A stretch of DNA of 64,000 nt from UBA5066 sp046331465 (GCA_046331465.1 JAXLQV010000002.1:1-64000); one strand, 5' to 3'. Positions 25,666-34,473 are shown, numbered from the stretch's first letter. The notes: generated from the sequence alone by a model not told the origin. Numbers and translations: made by a program.

Positions 25666-27050
25666 GCGGGCTCGGGCTCGGCGGGACGCGGCCCACGCCG
25701 CGGGGTCATCCCGTGGCGCTTGAGCATCTCGTTGAGCGTCGTCGGCGAGAGGCCGAGGAGGCGGGCGGCCTCCTTCTGCACGCCTCCCGCGCGGTGGAGC
25801 GCGGCCGAGAGGAGGCTCTTCTCGTAGCGCGTCACGGCGTCGTAGAAGACGAGGCCGTCGGCGGGGAGCGCCTCGGCCCTCGGCACCGAGCGCCGGACGG
25901 CGTCGGGGAGCTGCTCGATGTCGACGATCCCCGGGCCGAGGACGACGGCGCGCTCGAGGACGTTCTCGAGCTCGCGGACGTTCCCGGGCCAGTCGTGGTC
26001 GAGGAGCGCCTTCATCGCCTCGGGCGTCACGGGAGGCACCGCGCGCCCGTTCTCGCGCGCGGCCCGGGAGACGAGCGCCTCGACGAGGAGCGGGATGTCC
26101 TCCTTGCGCTCCCGGAGCGGCGGGAGGCCGATCGTGATGACGCAGAGCCGGTAGTAGAGGTCCTCGCGGAACTTCCCCTCCTCGACGAACCGGCCGAGGT
26201 CGGCGTTCGTCGCAGCGACGACGCGGACGTCCGAGTGGATCGGCTCCACCGCGCCGACGGGGAGGAACTCCCGCTCCTGGAGGACGCGCAGGAGCTTGGC
26301 CTGCGTCTCGACCGGCACCGTTCCGATCTCGTCGAAGAAGATCGTCCCGCCGTCGGCGACGCGGAAGAGCCCCTTCTTCTCGGCGACGGCGCCGGTGAAG
26401 GCCCCCTTCACGTGCCCGAAGAGGTTCGACTCGAGGAGGTCGGGCGGGAGGGCGCCGGAGTGGACGGTCACGAACGGCCCCGAGGCGCGCTGCGAGAGCC
26501 GGTGGAGCGCCCGCGCGACGAGCTCCTTCCCGGTTCCGCTCTCGCCCGTGACGAGGACCGTCGAGCGCGCCGGCGCGGCCTGCCGGATCGTCTGGAAGAC
26601 CTTCGCCATCGGCGCCGAGCGGCCGACCATCTCCGGGAAGTCGCCCGCCACGTCGAGCCGTGCCTTCAGCGCGCGGTTCTCCGCGACGAGGCTCCTCTTC
26701 TCGAGCGCCTGCGCGACGAGGTGGACGACCTCCTCGTTCCGGAACGGCTTCGGGACGTAGTGGAACGCCCCCTCCTTCATCGCCGCGATCGCGCTCTCGA
26801 CCGAGGAGTAGGCCGTGACGACGACGACGGGGACGTCGGGCCGCCGCTCGCGCATCTCGGGGAGGATCGCGAGCCCGGGGCGGTCGGGAAGCATCAGGTC
26901 GAGGAGGACGAGGTCGACGCCCGGGTCGGCGAACAGCGCCAGCCCCTCGGCGGCCGTGGCCGCCTCGGTCGTCTCGTAGCCGGCACGCGCGAGGACCGTT
27001 CGGAGGACCTCGCGGACGACCGGCTCGTCGTCGACGATGAGGACTTTCAT
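25662..27050 (-). CDS. NtrC-family sigma-54-dependent response regulator
   Basis: A 462-residue regulator with three domains: receiver (1-120; phospho-acceptor D51 in LVLLDLMLPDRPG, with K near VPKPFRN), AAA+ domain (about 140-375; Walker A GESGTGKE, the sigma-54-contacting GAFTGA in HVKGAFTGAV, Walker B FFDEIG, arginine finger LYYRL), and a Fis-type helix-turn-helix at the C-terminus (EAARLLGLSPTTLNEMLKRHGM). ATGA overlap with the kinase gene and GTGA overlap with the peptidase gene. The operon has a consensus sigma-54 promoter upstream of the kinase, so autoactivation is likely. Confidence 0.96.
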   Translation of the reverse strand: MKVLIVDDEPVVREVLRTVLARAGYETTEAATAAEGLALFADPGVDLVLLDLMLPDRPGLAILPEMRERRPDVPVVVVTAYSSVESAIAAMKEGAFHYVPKPFRNEEVVHLVAQALEKRSLVAENRALKARLDVAGDFPEMVGRSAPMAKVFQTIRQAAPARSTVLVTGESGTGKELVARALHRLSQRASGPFVTVHSGALPPDLLESNLFGHVKGAFTGAVAEKKGLFRVADGGTIFFDEIGTVPVETQAKLLRVLQEREFLPVGAVEPIHSDVRVVAATNADLGRFVEEGKFREDLYYRLCVITIGLPPLRERKEDIPLLVEALVSRAARENGRAVPPVTPEAMKALLDHDWPGNVRELENVLERAVVLGPGIVDIEQLPDAVRRSVPRAEALPADGLVFYDAVTRYEKSLLSAALHRAGGVQKEAARLLGLSPTTLNEMLKRHGMTPRRGPRPAEPEPA

Positions 27051-29797
27051 GCCTGCGCGGGGAGGCTCACGGTGAACCGGGCGCCCTCCCCAGGGGAGGA
27101 TTCGACCGAGAGCGAGCCTCCGTGCGCGCGGATGATATCCCCCGCGATCGCGAGCCCGAGCCCGACGCCCCCCTGCCGCTCCTTCGTCGTGTGGAACGGG
27201 GCGAAGATCCTCGCCTGCGCCTCGCGGGAGAGGCCGGGGCCGTCGTCCTCGACCGTGAAGACGACGTTCGCCCCCGCCGCCGCCGCGGCGATCCGGACCG
27301 ACCCCGCGCCGCCCCGCTCCGGCGTCGCGAGCGAGACGGCCTCGAGGGCGTTCTTCAGGAGGTTCACGAGGACCTGCACGAGCGCATCGCCGTGGCCGAG
27401 GACGCGCGGCAGCGGGCCGTCCGCCTCGACGTCGAGCGCGACGCGCCGTCCCTTCGCCTCGTCCTCGAGGGCGCGGCACGCCTCGCGGACGAGCTCGGCC
27501 GGGTCGAGCGGGGTCATGTCGCGCGGCCGGCCGCGCGCGAGGTCGAGGAGGCTCCCGACGAGGCGCGCCGCGCGGAAGGCCTGCCGCTCGATCTTCTCGA
27601 CGACGGGGCGCCGCGGGTCGTCGGGCGGCGTCTCGTCGAGGAGGAGGCGCGCGAAGCTCGCGACGCCCGTGAGGGGCGTGTTCACCTCGTGGGCGACGCC
27701 GGCGGAGAGGTTCGAGAGGGCCGAGAGGCGGTCCCTCTCCGCGAGGCTCTTCTCGAGCCGCGCGACCTCCGTGGCGTCGGAGAGGACCCAGACGCGGGCG
27801 GGCGATCCCTGGGGCGCGCCGGGGAACGGGGAGACGGCGACGTCGAGGACCCGCGTCTCTCCCCCGAGCAGGACCTCGACGCGTGCCGGGGCCTGCGCCG
27901 ACCTCACGGCCCCCGGGAGGACCTCGTCGACGGGACGCCCGGCGAGGCTCGCCCCTGCGCCGCCGAAGAGCCTCTCGAACGCCGGGTTCGCCGAGGAGAT
28001 CCGGCCGGCGTCGTCCGTCGCGGCGATGGCGGCCGGGGAGCCGGTGACGACGTCCTCGTGGAACTCCTTGAGGCGGCGGTAGCGCTCGGCCTGCTCCTCG
28101 AGCTCGCCGTACAGGCGGGCGTGGTCGACCGCGAGCGCGGCGGAGGCGAGGACCGTCTCGAGGAGCTCGACGTCCTCGCCCGAGAGCGGGTCGCGCCCGC
28201 CTCGGTCGGCGACCGCGAAGAGGCCGAGGAGGCGCCCCGAGAGCGCGAGCGGGGCGATCGTCCGGAAGCCGGCCCGGCGCATGCGCGCCACGGCCACCGT
28301 GGGGCGCTCGGTGAAGGCGAGCCGGGAGAGCCGGGTGGTCCGCGTCGCCGACTCGGGAGGCAGCTCGTCGGCGGAGAGGGGGTCGCCGCCGTCGAGCGCG
28401 GCCGCGTCGAGGCGGCCGTCGGGGAGCGCGAGGAGGAGCGTGGCGCGTGGGACGCCGAGGCCGCTCATCACGCGCTTCGCGAGGAGGGGCCCGATCTCGG
28501 AGAGCCGGCGCGGCCGGGAGAGCTCGCGGACGAGGGAGAGGAGCTGCTCGCGCTCCCCGAAGCGCTCGCCGTACTGGACACGCGCGAGCGCGGTCGACAG
28601 CCCCCGGCGGACCGGGAAGAACGTGAGCGCGAGGAGGAGGCCGGCGCCCGTCTCGACGATGCCGCGCCCGTACGGGATCCCCGGCAGGACGTCGCCGAGG
28701 TCGACGACCTGCGCGAGGGAGAAGAGCCCGGCCCCGAGGAAGGCGGCGCCGAGAAGCGCGACGGTCTCGCGCGTGAGGATCTCGACGTCCCAGAGGCGGT
28801 AGCGCGTGAGCGCGGCCAGGAACGAGACGGGGACGAGGACGAGCGGGACGACCGAGAAGCTCGAGACGACCGGGATCGGCGCCCCGAAGAGGCGAGGGAG
28901 GAGGTCGAGGAGGGCGACCGGGAGGAGGCCGCCGGCCGTCCCGGCGAGCAGGAACCGGACCTGCTTCTCCGCGAGGAGGTCGAGGCGCCGCCGCGCGAGC
29001 GTGACGAGACGGGCGACCGCGACGACGATGCCGAGGACGAGAGCGGCCTGCTGCAGACGGTCGAGCGTCCGGACGAGCGCCGTCGCGTCGACGTCGCGAG
29101 CGGGCGGGTTCAGGTAGGTCGCGAGGGAGAGGAACGAAAGGGCGGCGGCCGGGACGAAGAAGAGCGCGCCGGGGAAGCGCGCGGTGCGACGGGGAAAGCG
29201 GAAGACGAAGGCGAGGAGGAACGCGGGGAGAAAGGCGCGGGCCACGTCCTCGACGAGCGTGACCGCCCGGAAGAGAGCGTCGTACGGCGGCGCCGGGGTG
29301 ATGACGAGGACGGCGGCGGCCGAGAAGGCGAACCCGGCGAAGAGGAACGAGCTCGCCGGGTCGGCTTCGTGGGGAGCGGTCCTCAGGACGACGCCGGCGG
29401 TGGCGAGGAACGCCGCCCCGACGAGGAGGAGGAGAAGGTAGCGCGTGTCCCAGGGCGCGGGGCCGACCCGTCCCTTCAGCCGGACCAGCTGCCCGTCCCT
29501 GAGGACCGTCAGCTCCCGCTCTCCTCCTTCCATCGCGCGCACCGGGTCTCCCAGCCCGCGCGCCTCGACGCCGTCGACGATGAGGAGGAGGTCGCCCGCC
29601 CTGAGGCCCGCAACCTCGGCCGTCCCGGCCGAACGGACGAGGAACCCGCTCTCCTCGGCGGTGAGGAGGATTCCCGACTGCCCCGACGAGGCGATCTTCC
29701 TCGCCGCAGAGACGCCCATCGGGACGAGGAGGACGGCGAAGACCCCCAGAAGGCCCCATCGGAGGAGCAGGCCTGCCCTGCGTCGAGACTCCCTCAT
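27047..29797 (-). CDS. Membrane sensor histidine kinase (PDZ, multi-TM, GAF, PAS, HisKA, HATPase)
   Basis: About 916 residues. One N-terminal membrane helix, then a PDZ-like extracytoplasmic domain (AEVAGLRAGDLLLIVDGV), a block of about eight to nine hydrophobic helices up to residue 400, GAF domain (about 430-590), PAS (about 595-690), HisKA with phosphorylated His703 (SAGVAHEVNTPLTGV), and a HATPase domain with N box LVNLLKNALEAV, G1 VEDDGPGLS, F box and G2 GGVGLGLAIAG. It should phosphorylate the overlapping NtrC-type regulator. The start at MRESRRR is chosen because the upstream GTG (VKRIG) lies inside the -12 element of the sigma-54 promoter; the leader would then be only about 4 bases. 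The signal sensed is unknown. Confidence 0.92.
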   Translation of the reverse strand: MRESRRRAGLLLRWGLLGVFAVLLVPMGVSAARKIASSGQSGILLTAEESGFLVRSAGTAEVAGLRAGDLLLIVDGVEARGLGDPVRAMEGGERELTVLRDGQLVRLKGRVGPAPWDTRYLLLLLVGAAFLATAGVVLRTAPHEADPASSFLFAGFAFSAAAVLVITPAPPYDALFRAVTLVEDVARAFLPAFLLAFVFRFPRRTARFPGALFFVPAAALSFLSLATYLNPPARDVDATALVRTLDRLQQAALVLGIVVAVARLVTLARRRLDLLAEKQVRFLLAGTAGGLLPVALLDLLPRLFGAPIPVVSSFSVVPLVLVPVSFLAALTRYRLWDVEILTRETVALLGAAFLGAGLFSLAQVVDLGDVLPGIPYGRGIVETGAGLLLALTFFPVRRGLSTALARVQYGERFGEREQLLSLVRELSRPRRLSEIGPLLAKRVMSGLGVPRATLLLALPDGRLDAAALDGGDPLSADELPPESATRTTRLSRLAFTERPTVAVARMRRAGFRTIAPLALSGRLLGLFAVADRGGRDPLSGEDVELLETVLASAALAVDHARLYGELEEQAERYRRLKEFHEDVVTGSPAAIAATDDAGRISSANPAFERLFGGAGASLAGRPVDEVLPGAVRSAQAPARVEVLLGGETRVLDVAVSPFPGAPQGSPARVWVLSDATEVARLEKSLAERDRLSALSNLSAGVAHEVNTPLTGVASFARLLLDETPPDDPRRPVVEKIERQAFRAARLVGSLLDLARGRPRDMTPLDPAELVREACRALEDEAKGRRVALDVEADGPLPRVLGHGDALVQVLVNLLKNALEAVSLATPERGGAGSVRIAAAAAGANVVFTVEDDGPGLSREAQARIFAPFHTTKERQGGVGLGLAIAGDIIRAHGGSLSVESSPGEGARFTVSLPAQA

Positions 29798-29812
29798 CCC
29801 AATTCGCTTCAC

Positions 29813-29827
29813 GCAAGGGGAGTGCCA
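29813..29827 (-). promoter_or_regulatory. Consensus sigma-54 promoter of the kinase/NtrC/M14 operon
   Basis: TGGCAC-TCCCC-TTGC on the minus strand: GG and GC doublets are exactly 10 bases apart, matching the -24/-12 consensus at all nine fixed positions. It points at the kinase gene; transcription would start near 29798-29801, at or a few bases before the ATG. The operon encodes a GAFTGA-bearing activator, so the site fits autoregulation. Confidence 0.75.
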
Positions 29828-29877
29828 CGGATCCGATTCGTTGGAGCCCGGGAAGTGGCTGTTTTCAGAGGAACTTG

Positions 29878-29897
29878 CAGCCGTCTGTCGACGGCTG
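29878..29897. promoter_or_regulatory. Candidate enhancer palindrome upstream of the sigma-54 promoter
   Basis: Inverted repeat CAGCCGTC-TGTC-GACGGCTG about 80-95 bases upstream of the predicted start site, a usual place for NtrC-type activator sites. CTGTCGA is also repeated directly with a 10-base period across 29885-29901. It may bind the Fis-type domain of the operon's own regulator, or be a hairpin behind the barrel gene. Confidence 0.4.
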
Positions 29898-29950
29898 TCG
29901 AGGGCTGCCGCCGCGAAAATTGAATTGGAATCCAAAAAAGCGCCTGTCGA

Positions 29951-31840
29951 TCAGAACGACAGGGCGAGGCCGCCTGACATCTGGCGGTTCTGGCGGGGCT
30001 CCTCGTCGCCTTCCTGGCGCGTTCCTGCCGCGATCGAGAAGAGCGCCTGCCAGCGGGAGCCGAGGGCGCGGAGGACCGGGATCGGGATCTCCTGCGCGAG
30101 CGTGACGTCGACCGACTCGCGGCCGTTGAAGTAGGGCTGGATCGAGCCCCCGAGCTCCTGCTCGAGGAGACGGTAGCGGACCGAGACGGAGGTGCCGCTC
30201 GGCCGGACGTCGACGCGGGCGCTCGAGACCCAGTACCGGGCCTCGTTCGGGATCGCGCCGAACGACGCGCCGTCGCCGTTCACGCGACCCGCGAGGAGGG
30301 CGAGCCTCGCGGCGACGTCCGCCTTCACCGCGAACGTGACCGCGCCGGACGCCACCTCGGCGACGTCTCCCGGGAAGAGGAAGAGGGCGTCGACCCGGTC
30401 GACGACGTCGGCGTCCAGGAGGAGCTGGAAGGCCTCGGAGATCTCGCGCCGGCTCGCCTCGAGCTCGACCTGAGGTCCGCTCGACCGGTCGAGGCGCACC
30501 CCGGCGCGGTAGAGAGCGCGGGTCGCGCGGACGAGGTCCGAGGCGTCGATCGCGACGATCCCCGGGGCGTAGACCCCCGGCTCGCGCTGCTCGAAGCGGC
30601 GCGAGGCGAAGCCGAAGACGGTGAGGCCCCGTACAGCCTCGAGCGAGAGCGTCAGCTCGGGGGCGACGCCGTGCGAAGCGGTCGTGTAGTCGCCCGTACC
30701 TCCGGCCTCGACGAGGAGGGCGTCGAAGAACCGGATCCCCGCGGCTCCGCCGACCCGGGCTTCCCGCTCGGGGCGGGCGTCCACCGGGAGGGCGCCCTGG
30801 GCGATGTCGGAGCGGTAGCCGACCTGAACCCGGACGAAGCGCCCCTCGCCGAGCTCGCTCCGGTACCGCGCGTCCACCTCGAGGGCGCTGCCGCCGTGGC
30901 GGAAGAGCGGCGACGCGAGGCCGGCCGGCTCGAGGTTCCTGTGGGAGAGGATGCGCGCCGACACGGAGGCCTGCGAGCTCTTGCCGGGGCTCGCGTCCCA
31001 GTCGACGGAGTGGGCGTCGAAGCGCGCGTCGGGGCTCTCGAAGGAGGCGATGTCGCTCCGCCGGCTCGAGACGCGGATGGAGTGCCCCTCGCCGGGCAGG
31101 ACGTCGAGCGCGACGCGGGCCGCCCCGCCGAGCCGGTCGCCGCCCGCCGACATCACCCTGTCGTAGCCTCCCGAGATCCCCCACTTCACTCCGCCGCCCA
31201 CCGTTCCCTGGACGTCGAGGGAGGTCTGCGACACCGCTCCGCCCCCGTCTGCGCCGAAGCCCTGCAGCGACGCCACCGACCCCTTCACCGGGAGCGACGT
31301 CGCGTTCTTCGAGGTGGCGGAGGCGATTCCGAGGGCGTTCGCGGTGCCGTCGGGCCCCTCCTCGGCCGTGGCCGGGCCCCGTTCCCGCAGGACGTCGCCT
31401 TCCACCACGGCCCGGGCCGCCCACGGATCGAGGGCCCCGCCCGGGCCGGCGGGGAGGACGCCGCGCCGCTCGCGGTCGAGGTCGAGCCGGACGAACGAGA
31501 GGGCGTCCGCGGTCGCTCGGTGGAGGACCTGTGCCGACGCCGAGCGGAAGCCCGGCACTGCCGCAAGGATCGTGTAGACGCCGGGCCGCGCGTCGGCGAG
31601 GCAGAAGGTCCCCTCGGCGTCCGTCTTCAGGACCTTCACGACGGACGTCGCCGCGCCGGTGATCCCGCGGACGACGAGGGAGACGCCGGCGAGGGGCGCG
31701 CCGTCCGCGCGGAGGACTCCCGAGAGGGGCGCCGTCCGCATGTCGCCGGCCCCTGACGCGGCTTGCACCTGCCCGGCCAGTAGAGCCGCAACGAATCCGG
31801 CGAGAAGGGCCGGGCAGGGACGACGCGCGGAGCGACGCAA
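29951..31840 (-). CDS. Outer-membrane beta-barrel with N-terminal carboxypeptidase-regulatory domain
   Basis: About 629 residues. Signal peptide (RRSARRPCPALLAGFVAALLAGQVQA), a carboxypeptidase-regulatory-like/CNA-B domain (LSGVLRADGAPLAGVSLVVRG to TDAEGTFCLADARPGVYTILAAVPGF), then a long region of alternating hydrophobic/polar strands (for example HSIRVSSRRSD and FVRVQVGYRSD) ending in GGLALSF with a terminal Phe, the signal for outer-membrane insertion. It resembles the OmpA-related/TonB-dependent Oar type of Acidobacteriota but is shorter and I see no plug domain. The TTG start is chosen for its CCGGAG at 8-base spacing; an upstream TTG at 31906 is possible. Confidence 0.8.
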   Translation of the reverse strand: MRRSARRPCPALLAGFVAALLAGQVQAASGAGDMRTAPLSGVLRADGAPLAGVSLVVRGITGAATSVVKVLKTDAEGTFCLADARPGVYTILAAVPGFRSASAQVLHRATADALSFVRLDLDRERRGVLPAGPGGALDPWAARAVVEGDVLRERGPATAEEGPDGTANALGIASATSKNATSLPVKGSVASLQGFGADGGGAVSQTSLDVQGTVGGGVKWGISGGYDRVMSAGGDRLGGAARVALDVLPGEGHSIRVSSRRSDIASFESPDARFDAHSVDWDASPGKSSQASVSARILSHRNLEPAGLASPLFRHGGSALEVDARYRSELGEGRFVRVQVGYRSDIAQGALPVDARPEREARVGGAAGIRFFDALLVEAGGTGDYTTASHGVAPELTLSLEAVRGLTVFGFASRRFEQREPGVYAPGIVAIDASDLVRATRALYRAGVRLDRSSGPQVELEASRREISEAFQLLLDADVVDRVDALFLFPGDVAEVASGAVTFAVKADVAARLALLAGRVNGDGASFGAIPNEARYWVSSARVDVRPSGTSVSVRYRLLEQELGGSIQPYFNGRESVDVTLAQEIPIPVLRALGSRWQALFSIAAGTRQEGDEEPRQNRQMSGGLALSF

Positions 31841-31936
31841 CGGTACGACTCCGGCCCCCGAAGGGGCTTCAGGGAAAATGATGGTCCCCCCCCCGGCCGG
31901 CGTCAACCGAATCCGCGAGAAAGGGAGGCGGAACGG

Positions 31937-32851
31937 TCAGGACTGAGCGGGCCCGAGCCCCAGGATCATCCTCACGGTGTGCCGGGCGATCGACGGGTTC
32001 TCCTTGAGGCGCCGGAGCGAGTAGGCGTACCAGTCCCGCCCGAAGGGAACGTAGACCCGCAGGCGGTGCCCCGCCTTCAGGATCGTCCTCCGGAGGAGGG
32101 GGTCGACCCCGAGCAGCATCTGGAACTCGTAGCGGTCGGGCGCCAGCTTCAGCCGGTCGATCGTCGCGAGGGCCCGCTGGACGCAGGCCTCGTCGTGCGT
32201 CGCGATGCCGGCGTAGCAGCCCGCGGAGAGGTGCTTCTCGACGATGGCCGCGTAGTTCTCGATGACGACCTGCCGGTCCTTGTACGCGAGCTCGCGCGGC
32301 TCCACGTAGATTCCCTTGCAGATCCGGACGTTCATCCTCGCCGCGACGAGGCGGTCCATGTCCGCGAGCGTCCGCCGCATGTACGCCTGGACGACGACGC
32401 CGACGTTCGGGAACTCCTCCTTCAGCTCGAGGGCGAGGCGGAGGGTCGACTCGGTGAAGGGGGAGTCCTCCATGTCGATCCGCACGAACGTCCCCGACTC
32501 GGCCGCCTTGCGGCAGATCGCGCGGCAGTTCTCCCGGATCAGCTGCGGGTCGATCGCGAGGCCGAGCGCCGTCGGCTTGACGGAGACGTTCGCGGGGAGG
32601 CGGTTCGCGACGATCGTGTCGAGCACCCGGAGGTACTCGTCGCGCGTCTCCTCCGTCTGCTCGCGCCGCGCGACGCTCTCGCCCAGGACGTCGAGGGTCG
32701 CCATCGCGCCCTCGGCCTCGAGCTCGCGGACGGTGCGGACGGCGTCCTCGAGCGTCTCGCCCGCGACGTAGCGGCGGGCGAACCTGCGGACGACGGGTTT
32801 CGGCACGAACGGAAGCGTGCCGACGACGAGGCGGTCGAAGAGTGAGCTCAT
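31937..32851 (-). CDS. Proline dehydrogenase (monofunctional)
   Basis: FAD-dependent inner-face enzyme oxidising proline to pyrroline-5-carboxylate. The 304-residue length fits the short bacterial PRODH with a TIM barrel. Typical blocks are VSVKPTALGLAIDP, VRIDMEDSPFTEST, YMRRTLADMD, VRICKGIYVEP, IATHDEACV, YEFQMLLGV and the C-terminal RVYVPFGRDWYAYSLRRLKENP. No pyrroline-5-carboxylate dehydrogenase lies adjacent. ATGA overlap with comF upstream. Confidence 0.95.
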   Translation of the reverse strand: MSSLFDRLVVGTLPFVPKPVVRRFARRYVAGETLEDAVRTVRELEAEGAMATLDVLGESVARREQTEETRDEYLRVLDTIVANRLPANVSVKPTALGLAIDPQLIRENCRAICRKAAESGTFVRIDMEDSPFTESTLRLALELKEEFPNVGVVVQAYMRRTLADMDRLVAARMNVRICKGIYVEPRELAYKDRQVVIENYAAIVEKHLSAGCYAGIATHDEACVQRALATIDRLKLAPDRYEFQMLLGVDPLLRRTILKAGHRLRVYVPFGRDWYAYSLRRLKENPSIARHTVRMILGLGPAQS

Positions 32852-33612
32852 GCGTGCTCCGGCGGTTCGAGGTGTGTCGGCCCGGTCTCGGGGGTCCGGG
32901 CGAGGACGAGGAGTGCGACGGCGCTCGCCCCGGCGGCCCGGAGCATCCGGGCGGCCTCGAAGGCGGTGGCGCCGGTGGTCATGACGTCGTCGACGAGGAG
33001 GAGACGCAGGCCGCGGGCGCGCGCCGACGACGCGAAGGCGCCCCTCACGTTCCCCCGGCGCGCCGCAGCCGGGACCGTCGACTGGGGCGCCGCGTCCCGG
33101 ACGCGCGTCACGAGCCGGCGGCAGGGCTTCCCGAGCCGGCGCGCGACCTCCTCCGCGAGGAGGGACCCGGGGTCGTAGCCACGGTCGCGGTTGCGCCGGG
33201 CGGTCGACGGCACCGCGACGACGCCGTCGAGCCGCTCGTCGAGACCCCGGGCGCGGGCCGAGGCCGCCATGAGCGCGCCGGCGGGAGCGACGAGCGTGTC
33301 GTGGCCGCGGAACTTCAGGGCGTGGACGAGGCGGCGGGCGACGCCCTCGTACGACGCGACGGCGGCGGCCCTCCAGACCGGGGGTGGGTGGGAGGAACAG
33401 CCGCGGCAGAGCGGTCCGGCCGACGGGAGTGCGCAGGTCTCGCACGACGTCCCCGGGTCGAGGAACGGGAGGGCCTTCCAGCAGGCGCGGCAGAGCCCGC
33501 CACCCCCCACGCCACGCCGTGCGGAGCCGCACGAGGCGCAACATGAGGGGAAGAGGAGATGGAGAAGCGCCGGGACGGGAAGGAGGGACCCGGTCCCCAC
33601 GGCGGCCGCCAC
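32848..33612 (-). CDS. ComF-family phosphoribosyltransferase-like protein
   Basis: A 254-residue protein with an N-terminal zinc-finger region (CCASCG, CRACW, CETC, CRGC spacing) and a C-terminal phosphoribosyltransferase fold including LLLVDDVMTTGATAFEAARML and the RNRDRGYDPGSLLA block. In naturally competent bacteria ComF is needed for DNA uptake; elsewhere it is a general Fe/Zn-finger PRTase-like protein of unclear role. No other competence gene is visible. GTG start; overlaps the proline dehydrogenase start downstream. Confidence 0.88.
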   Translation of the reverse strand: MAAAVGTGSLLPVPALLHLLFPSCCASCGSARRGVGGGGLCRACWKALPFLDPGTSCETCALPSAGPLCRGCSSHPPPVWRAAAVASYEGVARRLVHALKFRGHDTLVAPAGALMAASARARGLDERLDGVVAVPSTARRNRDRGYDPGSLLAEEVARRLGKPCRRLVTRVRDAAPQSTVPAAARRGNVRGAFASSARARGLRLLLVDDVMTTGATAFEAARMLRAAGASAVALLVLARTPETGPTHLEPPEHA

Positions 33613-33702
33613 GGTCGGGATTCTAGACGAGGAGGGGCGGGCCTCCGTAAGCGAGACATGCTGATTGACGCCCCTTTTCGCGTCCCTCTATCCTGCCGGA
33701 GG

Positions 33703-34272
33703 ATGAGATCCCCCCACGCGTCGCGCCCTGCGCGAGCCGCCCTCCTCGCCCTCCTCCCCGCCCTCTTCCTCCTCGTCGCGCCCGCGGCCCCGGCCCAGAC
33801 TTTCGGCCTCGGCGCCGGCGGAGGCATCCTCAACGACGCCGGATCGGCGGAGGACCTCGAGAACTTCTCGACCGGGGCCTTCTTCGCCTACGGGGAGATG
33901 GTCCTCGACGAGGGGATCCTCATGCAGGTGCGCTACACGCGCATGCAGCTCCCGCCGTCTGGAGAGAACGGCCCCAGGATCGACGTCGACTCGGCGACGA
34001 TCACGATCGCCTACATGTTCAACCAGGACTGGTGGAAAGCGGGCTTCGTCGCCGGGGCGGGGGGCTACTGGCTCAACCCGAAGAGCCCGGGAGAAGGGCA
34101 GGTCGAAACCGACCAGGCTCAGTCGGTCTCCGGACTGACCGGCGGACTCCTCACCATCTTCGCCGTGAGCCCCCGTTTCGACATCCGGCTGGAGGCCATG
34201 GGAAACCTCATCCGCGACGTGAACCGGCGCAAGCCGGTCGTCGTCGGCGCCTCCGCGACCTGGAAGTTCTAG
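33703..34272 (+). CDS. Small outer-membrane beta-barrel protein
   Basis: A 189-residue exported protein. Signal peptide (LLALLPALFLLVAPAAPAQ) followed by about eight amphipathic strands (MVLDEGILMQVRYTRMQ, ATITIAYMF, AGFVAGAGGYWL, FDIRLEAMGNLI) and a terminal aromatic strand VVVGASATWKF. It has the size and end of an OmpW/OmpX-like 8-stranded barrel, but no specific family was recognised. The start at MRSPHAS has GGAGG directly abutting the ATG; the ATG at 33658 (MLIDAP), 45 bases upstream, is an alternative. Confidence 0.75.
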   Translation: MRSPHASRPARAALLALLPALFLLVAPAAPAQTFGLGAGGGILNDAGSAEDLENFSTGAFFAYGEMVLDEGILMQVRYTRMQLPPSGENGPRIDVDSATITIAYMFNQDWWKAGFVAGAGGYWLNPKSPGEGQVETDQAQSVSGLTGGLLTIFAVSPRFDIRLEAMGNLIRDVNRRKPVVVGASATWKF

Positions 34273-34288
34273 CGGAAATGGCGGGTTT

Positions 34289-34315
34289 CCCGCCCGACCT
34301 CTGGGGTCGGGCGGG
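34289..34315. terminator. Strong hairpin behind the barrel gene
   Basis: Perfect 11-bp stem CCCGCCCGACC/GGTCGGGCGGG with a 5-base loop, 16 bases after the barrel stop codon. On the plus strand six T follow only after 16 bases; on the minus strand it is followed by AAACCC, so it could act from both sides but is not textbook. Confidence 0.5.
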
Positions 34316-34462
34316 AAGTGCGGCGGTGGGATTTTTTCGGTGGGGCTGAAGTGAGGGGTATTGGGGTGGTGGGCCCGCGGGCGGGGAGCCTGCGGGGCTT
34401 TTCGGGCAGGTTTTGAAGATCTGTCGCCAACCCTGGCGAGGAGCTTTTCTTCGATCTCCTGT
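34289..34462 (-). ncRNA. Candidate sigma-54-dependent small RNA
   Basis: Proposed only from signals: a consensus sigma-54 promoter starts transcription near 34462 and a strong GC hairpin at 34289-34315 could end it, giving about 174 nt with no good reading frame. The RNA would carry a small GGAG/CTCC and a TCGCCA/TGGCGA stem, then long unpaired C-rich stretches (CTCCCC, ACCCC, CCCCTC) able to pair with Shine-Dalgarno sequences. No family was recognised. It may instead be an untranslated run-through or antisense transcript against the barrel gene. Confidence 0.35.
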
Positions 34463-34473
34463 CCTTCTGAAAT

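Noticed and set aside
29798..29935. Longer N-terminus for the histidine kinase (GTG at 29812 or a start near 29935)
   Set aside because: It would place coding sequence over the sigma-54 promoter and the UAS palindrome; the added residues are not membrane-like or conserved in look.
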